In this document: positions 44,420 through 52,567 of the stretch, piece after piece
How the letters are laid out: each line of letters begins with the position of its first letter
Numbering within the stretch: position 1 is the first letter of the stretch
The notes under the pieces: generated by a model
Databases searched by the model: none
What the model was told of the DNA's origin: nothing
The model's input: only the letters and a program-made list of their open reading frames with translations
Made by a program: the position numbers and the translations under genes
NCBI RefSeq assembly: GCF_000013005.1
Contig: NC_007722.1
Coordinates: 1,679,501-1,743,500 of the forward strand
DNA length: 64,000 nt
DNA from: Erythrobacter litoralis HTCC2594
GTDB lineage: Bacteria > Pseudomonadota > Alphaproteobacteria > Sphingomonadales > Sphingomonadaceae
Direction: 5' to 3'

Positions 44420-45814
44420 GTGGCAATCGAGAAGCATGAGAAAATCGGACTGGGCGAAAAGCTCGGCTACGGCGTGGGCGACCTCGCTTCCGGTCTCTAT
44501 CTCAACTTCTTCGGCGTCTTCCTGTTCTACTATTTCGTTGAGATCGGCAGTGTCGCCCCTGCGGCCATCGCGCTGATGCTGCTGCTCTCCAAGCTGCTCG
44601 ATGCCGTAACCGACCCGATGATGGGCGCCATCGCGGACCGCACCCGCACGCGCTGGGGGCGATACCGGCCATATCTATTGTTCGGCGCAGTTCCCTTCGG
44701 CGCGTTCGGCGCGGCGGTGTTCCTGTTTCCGGACATGGAGCCGGGACCGATGCTGGTCTGGGCCTATGTGACTTACGGCCTCGCCATGCTCGCCTATACG
44801 GCGGTCAACGTGCCCTATGGCGGGCTGCTCGGCACGATCTCGCCCTCCGCGAGCGAGCGGTCGAGCGTGACCGCCTACCGCATGTTCTTCTCGGCGCTGA
44901 GCGGCATAGTCCTCGGCCTGCTCGGCACGACACTGATACGCGAACTGGGCGACGGAGACGAAGCGCGCGGCATCCTGCTGACCATGACCTGCATCGCCGT
45001 TTTCGGCACAGGGTGCGTGTGGATCAGCTTCGCCACGACGAAGGAGCGCATCCCACCGGTCGAGAGCAACGGCAGCATCTGGGGCGATGTTCGCGTGCTG
45101 GTGCGCACCGGGCCGTGGCTGGCCGTCGCGGCGGCGGCGATCCTGGGCGTGCTCGCCATCGCCGCGCGCTTCGCCAGTGCCAAGTTCTTCTTCAAATATG
45201 TCGCGGGCGACGATGGCGCGCCGGCCTTCCTGTTCCTCGACCGGCTGGGCCTGTTCCTGACTGCGCTTGCCGTCGGCCAAATCACCGGCGTGATCCTCGG
45301 CAATTTCATGCGCAACGGCTTCGAAAAGCGCAGCATCATCATGCTCGGCGGCGCGCTCAAATGCGGCGGGATCGTCCTGTTCTACCTGCTCCCGCTCGAC
45401 GCGGTCTGGCCGCAGACGCTGATCCAGTTCGTGATCGGCATCGGGTTCGGCATGCTGATGGTGATGAGCTTTTCCATGTTCACCGACATCGCCGAATATG
45501 TCGACTGGAAGAGCGGGCTGCAGATGACCGGACTGGTCATTGCCGCTTCGGTGTTTGCCGTAAAGGTCGGCGTCGGTCTTGGCTCGGCCGTCCCGGGCTT
45601 CGTCATGGGCTCTACCGGTTTCGATGCCGATGCCGCGGTGCAGAGCGATTTGGCGCTGACCGGCATCCAGCTGGCCTTCGCGCTTATTCCCGCCGCCGCA
45701 CTGGTACCCGCAATTTTTGCCGTCAGCTTCTACAGCCTCGACCGCAAGACGATCGGCCAAGTCGAAGAGGAACTGTCGGCTCGGCGCGGGGCGAAACCTG
45801 TCGCAACCGCCTGA
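44420..45814 (+). CDS. GPH-type MFS cation/sugar symporter
   Basis: I chose the GTG at 44420, giving 464 residues; a TTG at 44408 is the alternative. It starts with GLGEKLGYGVGDLASGLYLN and has the conserved cytoplasmic loop LLDAVTDPMMGAIADRTRTR, then WGRYRPYLLFG, diagnostic of glycoside-pentoside-hexuronide:cation symporters. Twelve membrane segments are visible. The substrate is unknown; no sugar-catabolism gene is adjacent. Confidence 0.88.
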   Translation: MAIEKHEKIGLGEKLGYGVGDLASGLYLNFFGVFLFYYFVEIGSVAPAAIALMLLLSKLLDAVTDPMMGAIADRTRTRWGRYRPYLLFGAVPFGAFGAAVFLFPDMEPGPMLVWAYVTYGLAMLAYTAVNVPYGGLLGTISPSASERSSVTAYRMFFSALSGIVLGLLGTTLIRELGDGDEARGILLTMTCIAVFGTGCVWISFATTKERIPPVESNGSIWGDVRVLVRTGPWLAVAAAAILGVLAIAARFASAKFFFKYVAGDDGAPAFLFLDRLGLFLTALAVGQITGVILGNFMRNGFEKRSIIMLGGALKCGGIVLFYLLPLDAVWPQTLIQFVIGIGFGMLMVMSFSMFTDIAEYVDWKSGLQMTGLVIAASVFAVKVGVGLGSAVPGFVMGSTGFDADAAVQSDLALTGIQLAFALIPAAALVPAIFAVSFYSLDRKTIGQVEEELSARRGAKPVATA

Positions 45815-45862
45815 AGCCCTCTTCACAAGCGCGCTGGGGCCGCTATAGAGCGCGCCCACTGC

Positions 45863-45937
45863 TGGGGTGTAGCCAAGTGGTAAGGCATCGGTTTTTGGTA
45901 CCGACATTCGCAGGTTCGATCCCTGCCACCCCAGCCA
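45863..45937 (+). tRNA. tRNA-Gln (anticodon UUG), CCA encoded
   Basis: The 75-nt sequence folds as a tRNA: acceptor TGGGGTG/CACCCCA, D-arm with AAGTGGTAAGG, anticodon stem CGGTT/ACCG around TTTTGGT with anticodon TTG, T-arm GGTTCGATCC, and a genomic CCA end. It lies 48 nt after the MFS gene. The discriminator base is G, as expected for tRNA-Gln. Confidence 0.95.
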
Positions 45938-46100
45938 CTTTTCCCGCCTACGAACAGCGCTGACGGCCTGCAGAGCGCGCGTCTCCACGCTTCCGGTGCT
46001 CACGTGCCGGATGCACGCTGCGCGTCGGGTCGTGCAGCCACGCACTCTTCGGCACGCCATCATCTGCTCGCAGGCAGAAAAAGCCGAGCCAGACTGCTCT

Positions 46101-46826
46101 CTACTCCCCTTCCCACTCGACGGCGGGTTGGGGATTATTGGGGGTGAGGATCAGGACGCTGTCCTGCACGCGCCATTCGGCGAGGCGGCTGAGCAGGTTC
46201 ATGCCGATGACATTGGTCTCGCCGATATTGGGCGCGATGACGGCATCGAGGCCGCGCGCGGCGACATTGCCGAAGCGCAGTTCGTCGATCGTCGCCAGCG
46301 GGACCTGGATCGTGCCGTTGGCGGTGTTGAGCTGGATCGGCAGGCGATCGGTGCGCGCAGAAATGCCCGCCGCTTGCGCCGTATTGCTCGAGATCGCCGT
46401 CAGCGTCGCGCCGGTATCGACGAGAAACGCCGCGTCCTGCCCGTTGACCTGCGCGCGCAGCCAGTAATGTCCGTCCGGCGACAGCGGCACCCGCGTCTCG
46501 CCGCCTTCCACGATCTGCGCGGGCATGCCCATCGTGCTGGCGGCGACATCGAAGCGCGGATCGATCCGCGCGATCTGCAGCACCACCGTGACCAGCACGC
46601 CGACCAGCACCAGCGAGCTGGCGCCGCGCACCATCCCGCCCAGCGGGACGCGGCGGCGGATCATCGTGCCGCCGATCCAGCTGGCGATCATCGCCGCGAG
46701 CGCCAGCATCAGTAGGCTGCTCTTCGGGATTTCCGCGATCACCAGCGCGGTGGTCTCGAAAAGATCTTTGATGAAAGCGTCGCCATCCATCGCCGCCATA
46801 TAGGAAGACCGCGATGGCAAATCCAT
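46101..46826 (-). CDS. retropepsin-like aspartyl protease, membrane anchored
   Basis: I chose the ATG at 46826, 15 nt after the renalase-like stop, giving 241 residues; the ATGs at 46799 and 46790 are alternatives and no clear ribosome site decides. One or two N-terminal membrane helices (LLMLALAAMIASWIGGTMI, LVLVGVLVTVVLQIARI) precede a retroviral-type aspartyl domain with FLVDTGATLTAISS and NVIGMNLLSR, the clan AA pattern. Related proteins are periplasmic proteases of unknown target. Confidence 0.82.
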   Translation of the reverse strand: MDLPSRSSYMAAMDGDAFIKDLFETTALVIAEIPKSSLLMLALAAMIASWIGGTMIRRRVPLGGMVRGASSLVLVGVLVTVVLQIARIDPRFDVAASTMGMPAQIVEGGETRVPLSPDGHYWLRAQVNGQDAAFLVDTGATLTAISSNTAQAAGISARTDRLPIQLNTANGTIQVPLATIDELRFGNVAARGLDAVIAPNIGETNVIGMNLLSRLAEWRVQDSVLILTPNNPQPAVEWEGE

Positions 46827-46840
46827 GAACGGAGCGCTGA

Positions 46841-47773
46841 TTACTCCCCGATCAGGTCGGCCAGCTCGCAGCCCGAGACAAAAGCGTTCTCGACCCGCGG
46901 ACCGACCAGCCAGTCTCCGCATACGCCGACGCGCTTGTCCGCGTCCCACAGCGCAGGCGGACCGTCGCGTTTCTCGACCATCGCATAGCGCCAGCGATGC
47001 GCCGCGCGGTGGACGGGTGCGGAGACCGTGGCGCCGGTTTCGGCGAAGAACGCCGCCAGCAGCTTGCTCTCGATTTCCTCGCGCTCAAGCTCGAGATGTT
47101 CCTGCGACCAGGCGGGTGAGGCATGGATGACCCAGTTCTCGCCTTCCCCGCGCCCGGGCTTGGACGAGTTGCGCGCCGCCCATGCGACGTCGTTGCCCGT
47201 GAACGTGTTCGGCATGGCAAGCGGCGTGTCGAAACCCATCATCAGCGCCCAGCATGGTCGCGATTGCACTGCCGCCGCCTGCGCCGCGAAATCGGACGCC
47301 TGCTTCTCCAGCAGTTCCGCGGCCTGCTCGGCAGGGATCGCGCAGACGAGATTCTGCGCCCGGAAGATCGTATTCTCGGCCCGCAAATGCCAACCGAGTT
47401 CGTCGCGCAGAATCCCGTCGATGCGGGTGTTCCATTGCACGTTGAAGAACTGCGCCATCTGCTTGATCGGCGCGTTCATGCCCGGCGTGCCGACATAGGC
47501 ATCCTCACCGGCATCGGGCCACGGTGCGGCAAACCCGGCCGATGTCCAGCCTTCGACGGCTTCGACGAAACGCGGATCGCGCGCGGTGAAATATTGCGCG
47601 CCGTGATCGAACGTCACGGTCTCGCCGCAGATCTCCGCCCGCCGCGTCGCCATGCGCCCGCCCGGCCCGCGGCCCTTGTCGAACAGCACGGGCCGGTAGC
47701 CCTTCTTCGCGAGTGCGACGGCGCAGGAAAGGCCGGCCATGCCGGCTCCGATGATGGCAATGCTTTTGGACAC
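46841..47773 (-). CDS. renalase-like FAD-dependent oxidoreductase
   Basis: The 310-residue protein starts MSKSIAIIGAGMAGLSCAVA, a Rossmann dinucleotide-binding motif, with RGPGGRMATRRAE directly after, the signature of NAD(P)/FAD-dependent amine oxidase/renalase-type proteins. The substrate is not known; such enzymes may oxidise wrongly reduced nicotinamides. It follows the DUF5996 gene by 6 nt. Confidence 0.85.
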   Translation of the reverse strand: MSKSIAIIGAGMAGLSCAVALAKKGYRPVLFDKGRGPGGRMATRRAEICGETVTFDHGAQYFTARDPRFVEAVEGWTSAGFAAPWPDAGEDAYVGTPGMNAPIKQMAQFFNVQWNTRIDGILRDELGWHLRAENTIFRAQNLVCAIPAEQAAELLEKQASDFAAQAAAVQSRPCWALMMGFDTPLAMPNTFTGNDVAWAARNSSKPGRGEGENWVIHASPAWSQEHLELEREEIESKLLAAFFAETGATVSAPVHRAAHRWRYAMVEKRDGPPALWDADKRVGVCGDWLVGPRVENAFVSGCELADLIGE

Positions 47774-47779
47774 GTGGGG

Positions 47780-48709
47780 TTAGACCTCTTGCGTGGGGCG
47801 ACCGTAGCTGGCGCGGCTGGTGGCCACATCGTCGGGCCAGTCCATCAAATGCGCGGCGGCCTCATAGGTCGATTCGAGGAAAGTGAGCAACCGGTCTTCC
47901 GGATCGCTTGCCGCAGCGACATCGGCGTAGGGCAGGACGAATTCGCCAAGTTCGTCGTGCCAATAGGCAGCATCGGGCGCGACCTTAGCGTCGCCCAGCC
48001 CATCCGGCGAAGGATAGGCATAGGTATAGAAGGCCGCTTCATCCACGTCGCCCCCGCCGAGCCAGAATCCTGCGCTGATGACCTCGTGGCTGTAGGCTTC
48101 GCGCGTCACGCGGTCGGGCAGGTTGGGAAAGCCGCCCGGATGAGGCGGTGCGCGGCGACCGGAAAAGCGGGTCACGGCGAGGTCGAAACTGCCCCAGAAC
48201 AGGTGGCTAGGAGAAGACTTGCCGAGATAGGCGGCGCGGAAGCGGCTGAAGGCGGCATCGGCGCGGCTGAAGGCGCCGTGTGCGCGAGCGATGACGTCCG
48301 GGTCCCAAGCGCGCTTGCGATCGTCGTCCTTGAAAGGAATGACCTCGGGCAATTCGTTCGGCGCGCCATGAAGCGGTACTGGCAGGCCGAGAGCGGTCAG
48401 CGCGTCTGCGAGCTCGCCGTGCAGCGCAGCGACGCTTTGGCCGGTGACGGGGATGATGCGGACTGCCTTGCCGTCGCAATCGACGACGATGTTTGATCCC
48501 TGGCAGTCGAACTCGACCGAGAAGATCCTGTTATTCGCGGCGATGGTGCGCGTGACGAACCCGCTTGGCGTAATCTTAAGCGCGACATGCCAGCCGTGGT
48601 TTTCCCACGGATGCAGCCGCGTCGGCAGCTTGCCGATCAACTGCAAGTAGAGATGGGCCGAGTGGTAGACATCCTGCTCCGCGGCGAAATCCAGTCTCGG
48701 CCAGTCCAT
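47780..48709 (-). CDS. DUF5996-family protein
   Basis: The 309-residue protein has the DUF5996 features: a WENHGWHVALKITPSGFVTR region, HGAPNELPEVIPF, HLFWGSFDLAVTRFSGRRAP and AYSHEVISAGFWLGG with AAFYTYAYPSP. Function is unknown. It lies 12 nt after egtD and before the renalase-like gene, so it shares the ergothioneine transcript. Confidence 0.8.
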   Translation of the reverse strand: MDWPRLDFAAEQDVYHSAHLYLQLIGKLPTRLHPWENHGWHVALKITPSGFVTRTIAANNRIFSVEFDCQGSNIVVDCDGKAVRIIPVTGQSVAALHGELADALTALGLPVPLHGAPNELPEVIPFKDDDRKRAWDPDVIARAHGAFSRADAAFSRFRAAYLGKSSPSHLFWGSFDLAVTRFSGRRAPPHPGGFPNLPDRVTREAYSHEVISAGFWLGGGDVDEAAFYTYAYPSPDGLGDAKVAPDAAYWHDELGEFVLPYADVAAASDPEDRLLTFLESTYEAAAHLMDWPDDVATSRASYGRPTQEV

Positions 48710-48721
48710 CGCATTATTCCT

Positions 48722-49708
48722 CTAGGGCGCGCTTCGCGGGATCGACGCCTCGGCGAGGATCAGGCTGAACTGCTCCGCGCTGTCGAGCCAGCGCGCGACC
48801 GGGGTCCAGCCGCCCGCCAGCAGCAGGGTATGCGAACTGCGGCGGGTGAACTTGTGGCTGTTCTCGGTGTGGATGGTTTCGCCTGCGGACATGGTAAAAC
48901 GCTTGCCCGCGACCTCGAAATCGAGGTCGGCTTGCGCGACGAGATGCATCTCGACCCGGGCGAAATCGTCGTTCCAGCGCGCTTCGTGGCGCAAATGCTC
49001 GACGGGGATCGTCCCGCCCAGTTCGCGATTGATGCGGCGGGCGAGGTTGAGGTTGAATTCACCGGTCACGCCCTTGCCATCGTCATAGGCAGCTTCGAGG
49101 ACTTTCGGATCTTTCACGAGGTCCATGCCGATCAGCAGCATCGAGCCTTCACCCAGGGTTTCGCGCATGGTGCGCAGCAGGTCGACTGCTGTGCGCGGGA
49201 CCATATTGCCGATGGTGGAGCCGGGGAAGAAACCGAGATGCGGCATATCGGCAACCGCTTCGGGCAGTTCGACCCGGCGCATGAAATCCGCCTCGACCGG
49301 ATAGACCGGAAGATCGGGAAACTTCCTGCCCAGCGCATCGGCGGCTGCGCGTAAAAAATCGCCTGAAATGTCGAGCGGCACATAGGCGGCCGGTTCGATC
49401 TGGTTCAAGAGCAGCGGAGTCTTGACCGACGAACCGCTGCCGAACTCGACCACCGCCCGGCCCGGCCCGATCGCTTCGGCGAATTCGCTGCCGCGTTCGC
49501 GCAGGATTTCGGTCTCTGCACGCGTCGGATAGTATTCGGCGAGATCGGTGATATCCTCGAACAGCTGCGATCCGGCATCGTCATACAGCCAGCGCGCGGG
49601 GATCGCCTTCTGCTCTTCCGACAGGCCCTGCAGCACGTCTTCGCGGAAGGCGCGGTTTACGCCATCGTCATCGATGTCGACCAGGCGCAGGTCGTTGTTG
49701 GCAGGCAT
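48722..49708 (-). CDS. egtD: L-histidine N-alpha-methyltransferase EgtD
   Basis: The 328-residue protein contains EFGSGSSVKTPLLLNQI (motif I), YVPLDISGDFLRAAADALGR and GFFPGSTIGNMV, characteristic of EgtD. It trimethylates histidine to hercynine with three SAM, the first step of ergothioneine synthesis. Its ATG overlaps the egtB stop (ATGA), so the pair is coupled. Confidence 0.93.
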   Translation of the reverse strand: MPANNDLRLVDIDDDGVNRAFREDVLQGLSEEQKAIPARWLYDDAGSQLFEDITDLAEYYPTRAETEILRERGSEFAEAIGPGRAVVEFGSGSSVKTPLLLNQIEPAAYVPLDISGDFLRAAADALGRKFPDLPVYPVEADFMRRVELPEAVADMPHLGFFPGSTIGNMVPRTAVDLLRTMRETLGEGSMLLIGMDLVKDPKVLEAAYDDGKGVTGEFNLNLARRINRELGGTIPVEHLRHEARWNDDFARVEMHLVAQADLDFEVAGKRFTMSAGETIHTENSHKFTRRSSHTLLLAGGWTPVARWLDSAEQFSLILAEASIPRSAP

Positions 49709-50964
49709 CAGAGATCCTTGGCAAGGCGCAGGCCAGTGAACTGCCAGCGCTGGTGGGGATAGAAGAAATTGCGATAGGACGCGCGCGAATGGCCGCGCAC
49801 GGTGGCACAGCTCGCGCCGCGCAGCACGACCTGCCCGCTCATGAACTTGCCGTTATATTCGCCGACTGCGCCAGAGGGCGCCTCGTAACGCGGATAGGGA
49901 AGATAGGCGCTGCGGGTGAACTGCCAGCAATCGCCAAACAGCCCTTCGGAGCCGGTCGGGTGCGGCGGGGCCGCTTCGTCAAGCTGGTTGCCACCTGCCG
50001 GATCGTGCGCGGGCGCTTCCTCGGCATGCTGGCCGCGCGCCACGGCTTCCCACTCGAACTCGGTCGGCAGGCGCGCACCGGCCCAGGTAGCGAAGGCGTC
50101 GGCCTCGTAGAAGGAGATATGCGTGACCGGCGCGCTCGGATCGCGATCGACCCAGCCCTGCAAGGTGAAGTGCTCTTCCCCGCGCCAGTAGTCGGGCGAT
50201 GCGATGCGGTGCTCCTGCACCCAGGCCCAGCCGTCCGACAGCCAGAGCGAGGCGGTTCCGTAGCCGCCATCTGCGATAAACTCCGCCCATTCGCCATTGG
50301 TGACGAGGCTGCTGGCGAGCGCGAAGGGTTCGAGCAGCACGCGGTGGCGCGGGCCTTCATTGTCGAAAGCGAAACCCTCGCCATCATGGCCGATCAAAGC
50401 GATTCCACCGGGATGCTCTTGCCATTCGCGCACTCGCTCGGCCGCCGCTTGTTGTGAGCCCTCCCACATCGGCGGGCCGAGCGGGTTCTGGAACAGGCCG
50501 TGCTTGATATCGGTCAGCAGCAGTTCCTGGTGCTGCTGCTCATGCGCAATGCCGAGCGTGATCAGCGGCTGCAGATCTTCGCGGCCCAGCAGGCGCTCCA
50601 TCGCCTCGGTCACCGCGCTGCGATAGTCGAGCACTTCGGCAAGGCTAGGGCGCGAGATCATCCCCCGGTCGCAGCGGGTGTGCCGCGCACCTTCGGCCTC
50701 GTAATAGGAATTGAACAGGAACGGCCATTCAGCATCGTACAGCCGATACCCCTCGGCATGGTCGCGCAGCAGGAAGGTTTCCCAGAACCAGGTCGTATGC
50801 GCCAGATGCCACTTGGCAGGGGAGGCATCCTCCATCGACTGGATCATCGCGTCCGCTTCGCTCAATGGCGCCGCCAGCGCTTCGGTCAGCGCGCGGGTTT
50901 TGCGAAAGCTGTCAGCAAGTTGGGGCTCGTCCTGCGCCGAGCTGCGCAGCCTCTCCTGAGCCAT
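49708..50964 (-). CDS. egtB: ergothioneine biosynthesis protein EgtB
   Basis: I chose the ATG at 50964, preceded by GGGAGA, giving 418 residues. An N-terminal DinB-like domain has the iron ligand motif HEQQHQELLLTDIKH and HLAHTTWFWETFLL. The C-terminal FGE-sulfatase domain follows, with PTEFEWEAVARG and VLRGASCATVRGHSRASYRN. EgtB is the Fe(II) sulfoxide synthase that joins hercynine and a thiol. egtA, egtC and egtE are not nearby, as is common in proteobacteria. Confidence 0.92.
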   Translation of the reverse strand: MAQERLRSSAQDEPQLADSFRKTRALTEALAAPLSEADAMIQSMEDASPAKWHLAHTTWFWETFLLRDHAEGYRLYDAEWPFLFNSYYEAEGARHTRCDRGMISRPSLAEVLDYRSAVTEAMERLLGREDLQPLITLGIAHEQQHQELLLTDIKHGLFQNPLGPPMWEGSQQAAAERVREWQEHPGGIALIGHDGEGFAFDNEGPRHRVLLEPFALASSLVTNGEWAEFIADGGYGTASLWLSDGWAWVQEHRIASPDYWRGEEHFTLQGWVDRDPSAPVTHISFYEADAFATWAGARLPTEFEWEAVARGQHAEEAPAHDPAGGNQLDEAAPPHPTGSEGLFGDCWQFTRSAYLPYPRYEAPSGAVGEYNGKFMSGQVVLRGASCATVRGHSRASYRNFFYPHQRWQFTGLRLAKDL

Positions 50965-51079
50965 GGTAGGGTCTCCCTTGGCGACCGGTCCAACCGCACC
51001 ATGGCGGAGTTCCATGACTATTGAAAGGCTTAGACTCCGCAGTCGTTCCCGTTTCCTTGAAGCGAAGTCGCGCTGCGCC

Positions 51080-52456
51080 CTACGCCGCGTCGGCCTGCTG
51101 CTGTTCCTTGGCGGCAAGCTGCAGCATGTCGGCAATCGCAAAGGCGAGTTCGATCGATTGCGCGGCGTTGAGGCGCGGATCGCAATGCGTGTGATAGCGG
51201 TCGCCCAGCGCTTCGTCGGTGATGGCGACCGCGCCGCCGACGCATTCGGTCACGTCCTGCCCGGTCATTTCCAGGTGGATGCCGCCGGCATGGGTGCCTT
51301 CGGCGCGGTGGACATCGAAGAACCCGCGCACCTCGGTCTTGATCCGGTCGAACGGGCGCGTCTTGTAGCCGCTGTCGGACTTGATGACATTGCCGTGCAT
51401 CGGATCGCAGCTCCACACCACCGGATGGCCTTCGCGGGTGACGGCACGGACCAGCCTCGGCAGCCCGGCCTCGACCTTGTCGTGCCCGAAACGGCTGATC
51501 AGCGTGATGCGCCCCGCCTCGCGGGCCGGGTTCAAGTCGTCGAGCAGCTTGAGCAACACGTCCGGCTCCAGGCTCGGCCCGCATTTGACGCCGAGCGGGT
51601 TGCCGATGCCGCGCATGAATTCGACATGCGCACTGCCTTCGAAGCGGGTGCGGTCGCCGATCCAGAGCATGTGCGCGCTGGTGTCGTACCAGTCGCCGGT
51701 CAGCGAATCCTGCCGCGCCATCGCCTGTTCGTATGGCAGCAACAGGCCTTCGTGGCTGGTATAGAAGCTGGTGCCCTGCAATTGCGGCACTGTCGCGGGA
51801 TCGACACCGCAGGCTTCCATGAAATCGAGCGCTTCGGTGATCCTGTCGGCCATTTCGCCGAAGCGATCGGCCCATGGGCTGCGACCCATGAAATCGAGCG
51901 TCCATTGGTGGACCTGGCGCAAATTTGCATAGCCGCCGCCGGCAAAGGCGCGCAGCAGGTTGAGCGTGGCGGCAGCCTGCGAATAGGCCTTCACCATGCG
52001 TTCGGGATCGTTGCGGCGCTGGGCCGGGTCGAAATCGATCCCGTTGACGTTGTCGCCGAAATAGCTCGGCAAGGTCATATCGCCCTGCGTTTCGGTGTCG
52101 GAACTGCGTGGTTTGGCGAACTGGCCCGCCATGCGCCCGACTTTCACCACCGGGAGTTTGCCGGCAAAGGTCAGTACCACCGCCATCTGCAGGATCACGC
52201 GGAAAGTGTCGCGGATGTTGTTGGGATGGAATTCGGCGAAGCTTTCCGCGCAATCGCCGCCCTGCAGCAGGAAAGCCTCGCCATTGGCGACCTCGGCGAG
52301 ATCGGCCTTGAGCGCGCGCGCCTCGCCCGCGAAAACCAGCGGCGGATAGGCAGCCAGCGTGGCTTCCGCATCGCGCAATGCAGCGGCATCTTCGTAGGTC
52401 GGCAAGTGCCGCGCTTCGAAGTTCTTCCAGCTATCCGGGGTCCAGTTGCGAGCCAT
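51080..52456 (-). CDS. class II 3-deoxy-7-phosphoheptulonate synthase
   Basis: I chose the ATG at 52456 ([20 protein letters not shown]), giving 458 residues. It is the plant/mycobacterial class II DAHP synthase, with [28 protein letters not shown] and [20 protein letters not shown]. It condenses PEP and erythrose-4-phosphate at the entry of the shikimate pathway. It is transcribed alone between egtB and the M16 peptidase gene. Confidence 0.95.
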   Translation of the reverse strand: MARNWTPDSWKNFEARHLPTYEDAAALRDAEATLAAYPPLVFAGEARALKADLAEVANGEAFLLQGGDCAESFAEFHPNNIRDTFRVILQMAVVLTFAGKLPVVKVGRMAGQFAKPRSSDTETQGDMTLPSYFGDNVNGIDFDPAQRRNDPERMVKAYSQAAATLNLLRAFAGGGYANLRQVHQWTLDFMGRSPWADRFGEMADRITEALDFMEACGVDPATVPQLQGTSFYTSHEGLLLPYEQAMARQDSLTGDWYDTSAHMLWIGDRTRFEGSAHVEFMRGIGNPLGVKCGPSLEPDVLLKLLDDLNPAREAGRITLISRFGHDKVEAGLPRLVRAVTREGHPVVWSCDPMHGNVIKSDSGYKTRPFDRIKTEVRGFFDVHRAEGTHAGGIHLEMTGQDVTECVGGAVAITDEALGDRYHTHCDPRLNAAQSIELAFAIADMLQLAAKEQQQADAA

Positions 52457-52567
52457 TATGTTCCGTCTTTCAGCAATTCGGCTGGCAAGAATACGGGCAG
52501 GCGACTGCCTTTCGCAAGCGCAATAAAGCTTGGGTCCGGCCAAATGTGGGTGCTTCGCCGTCCTGAC

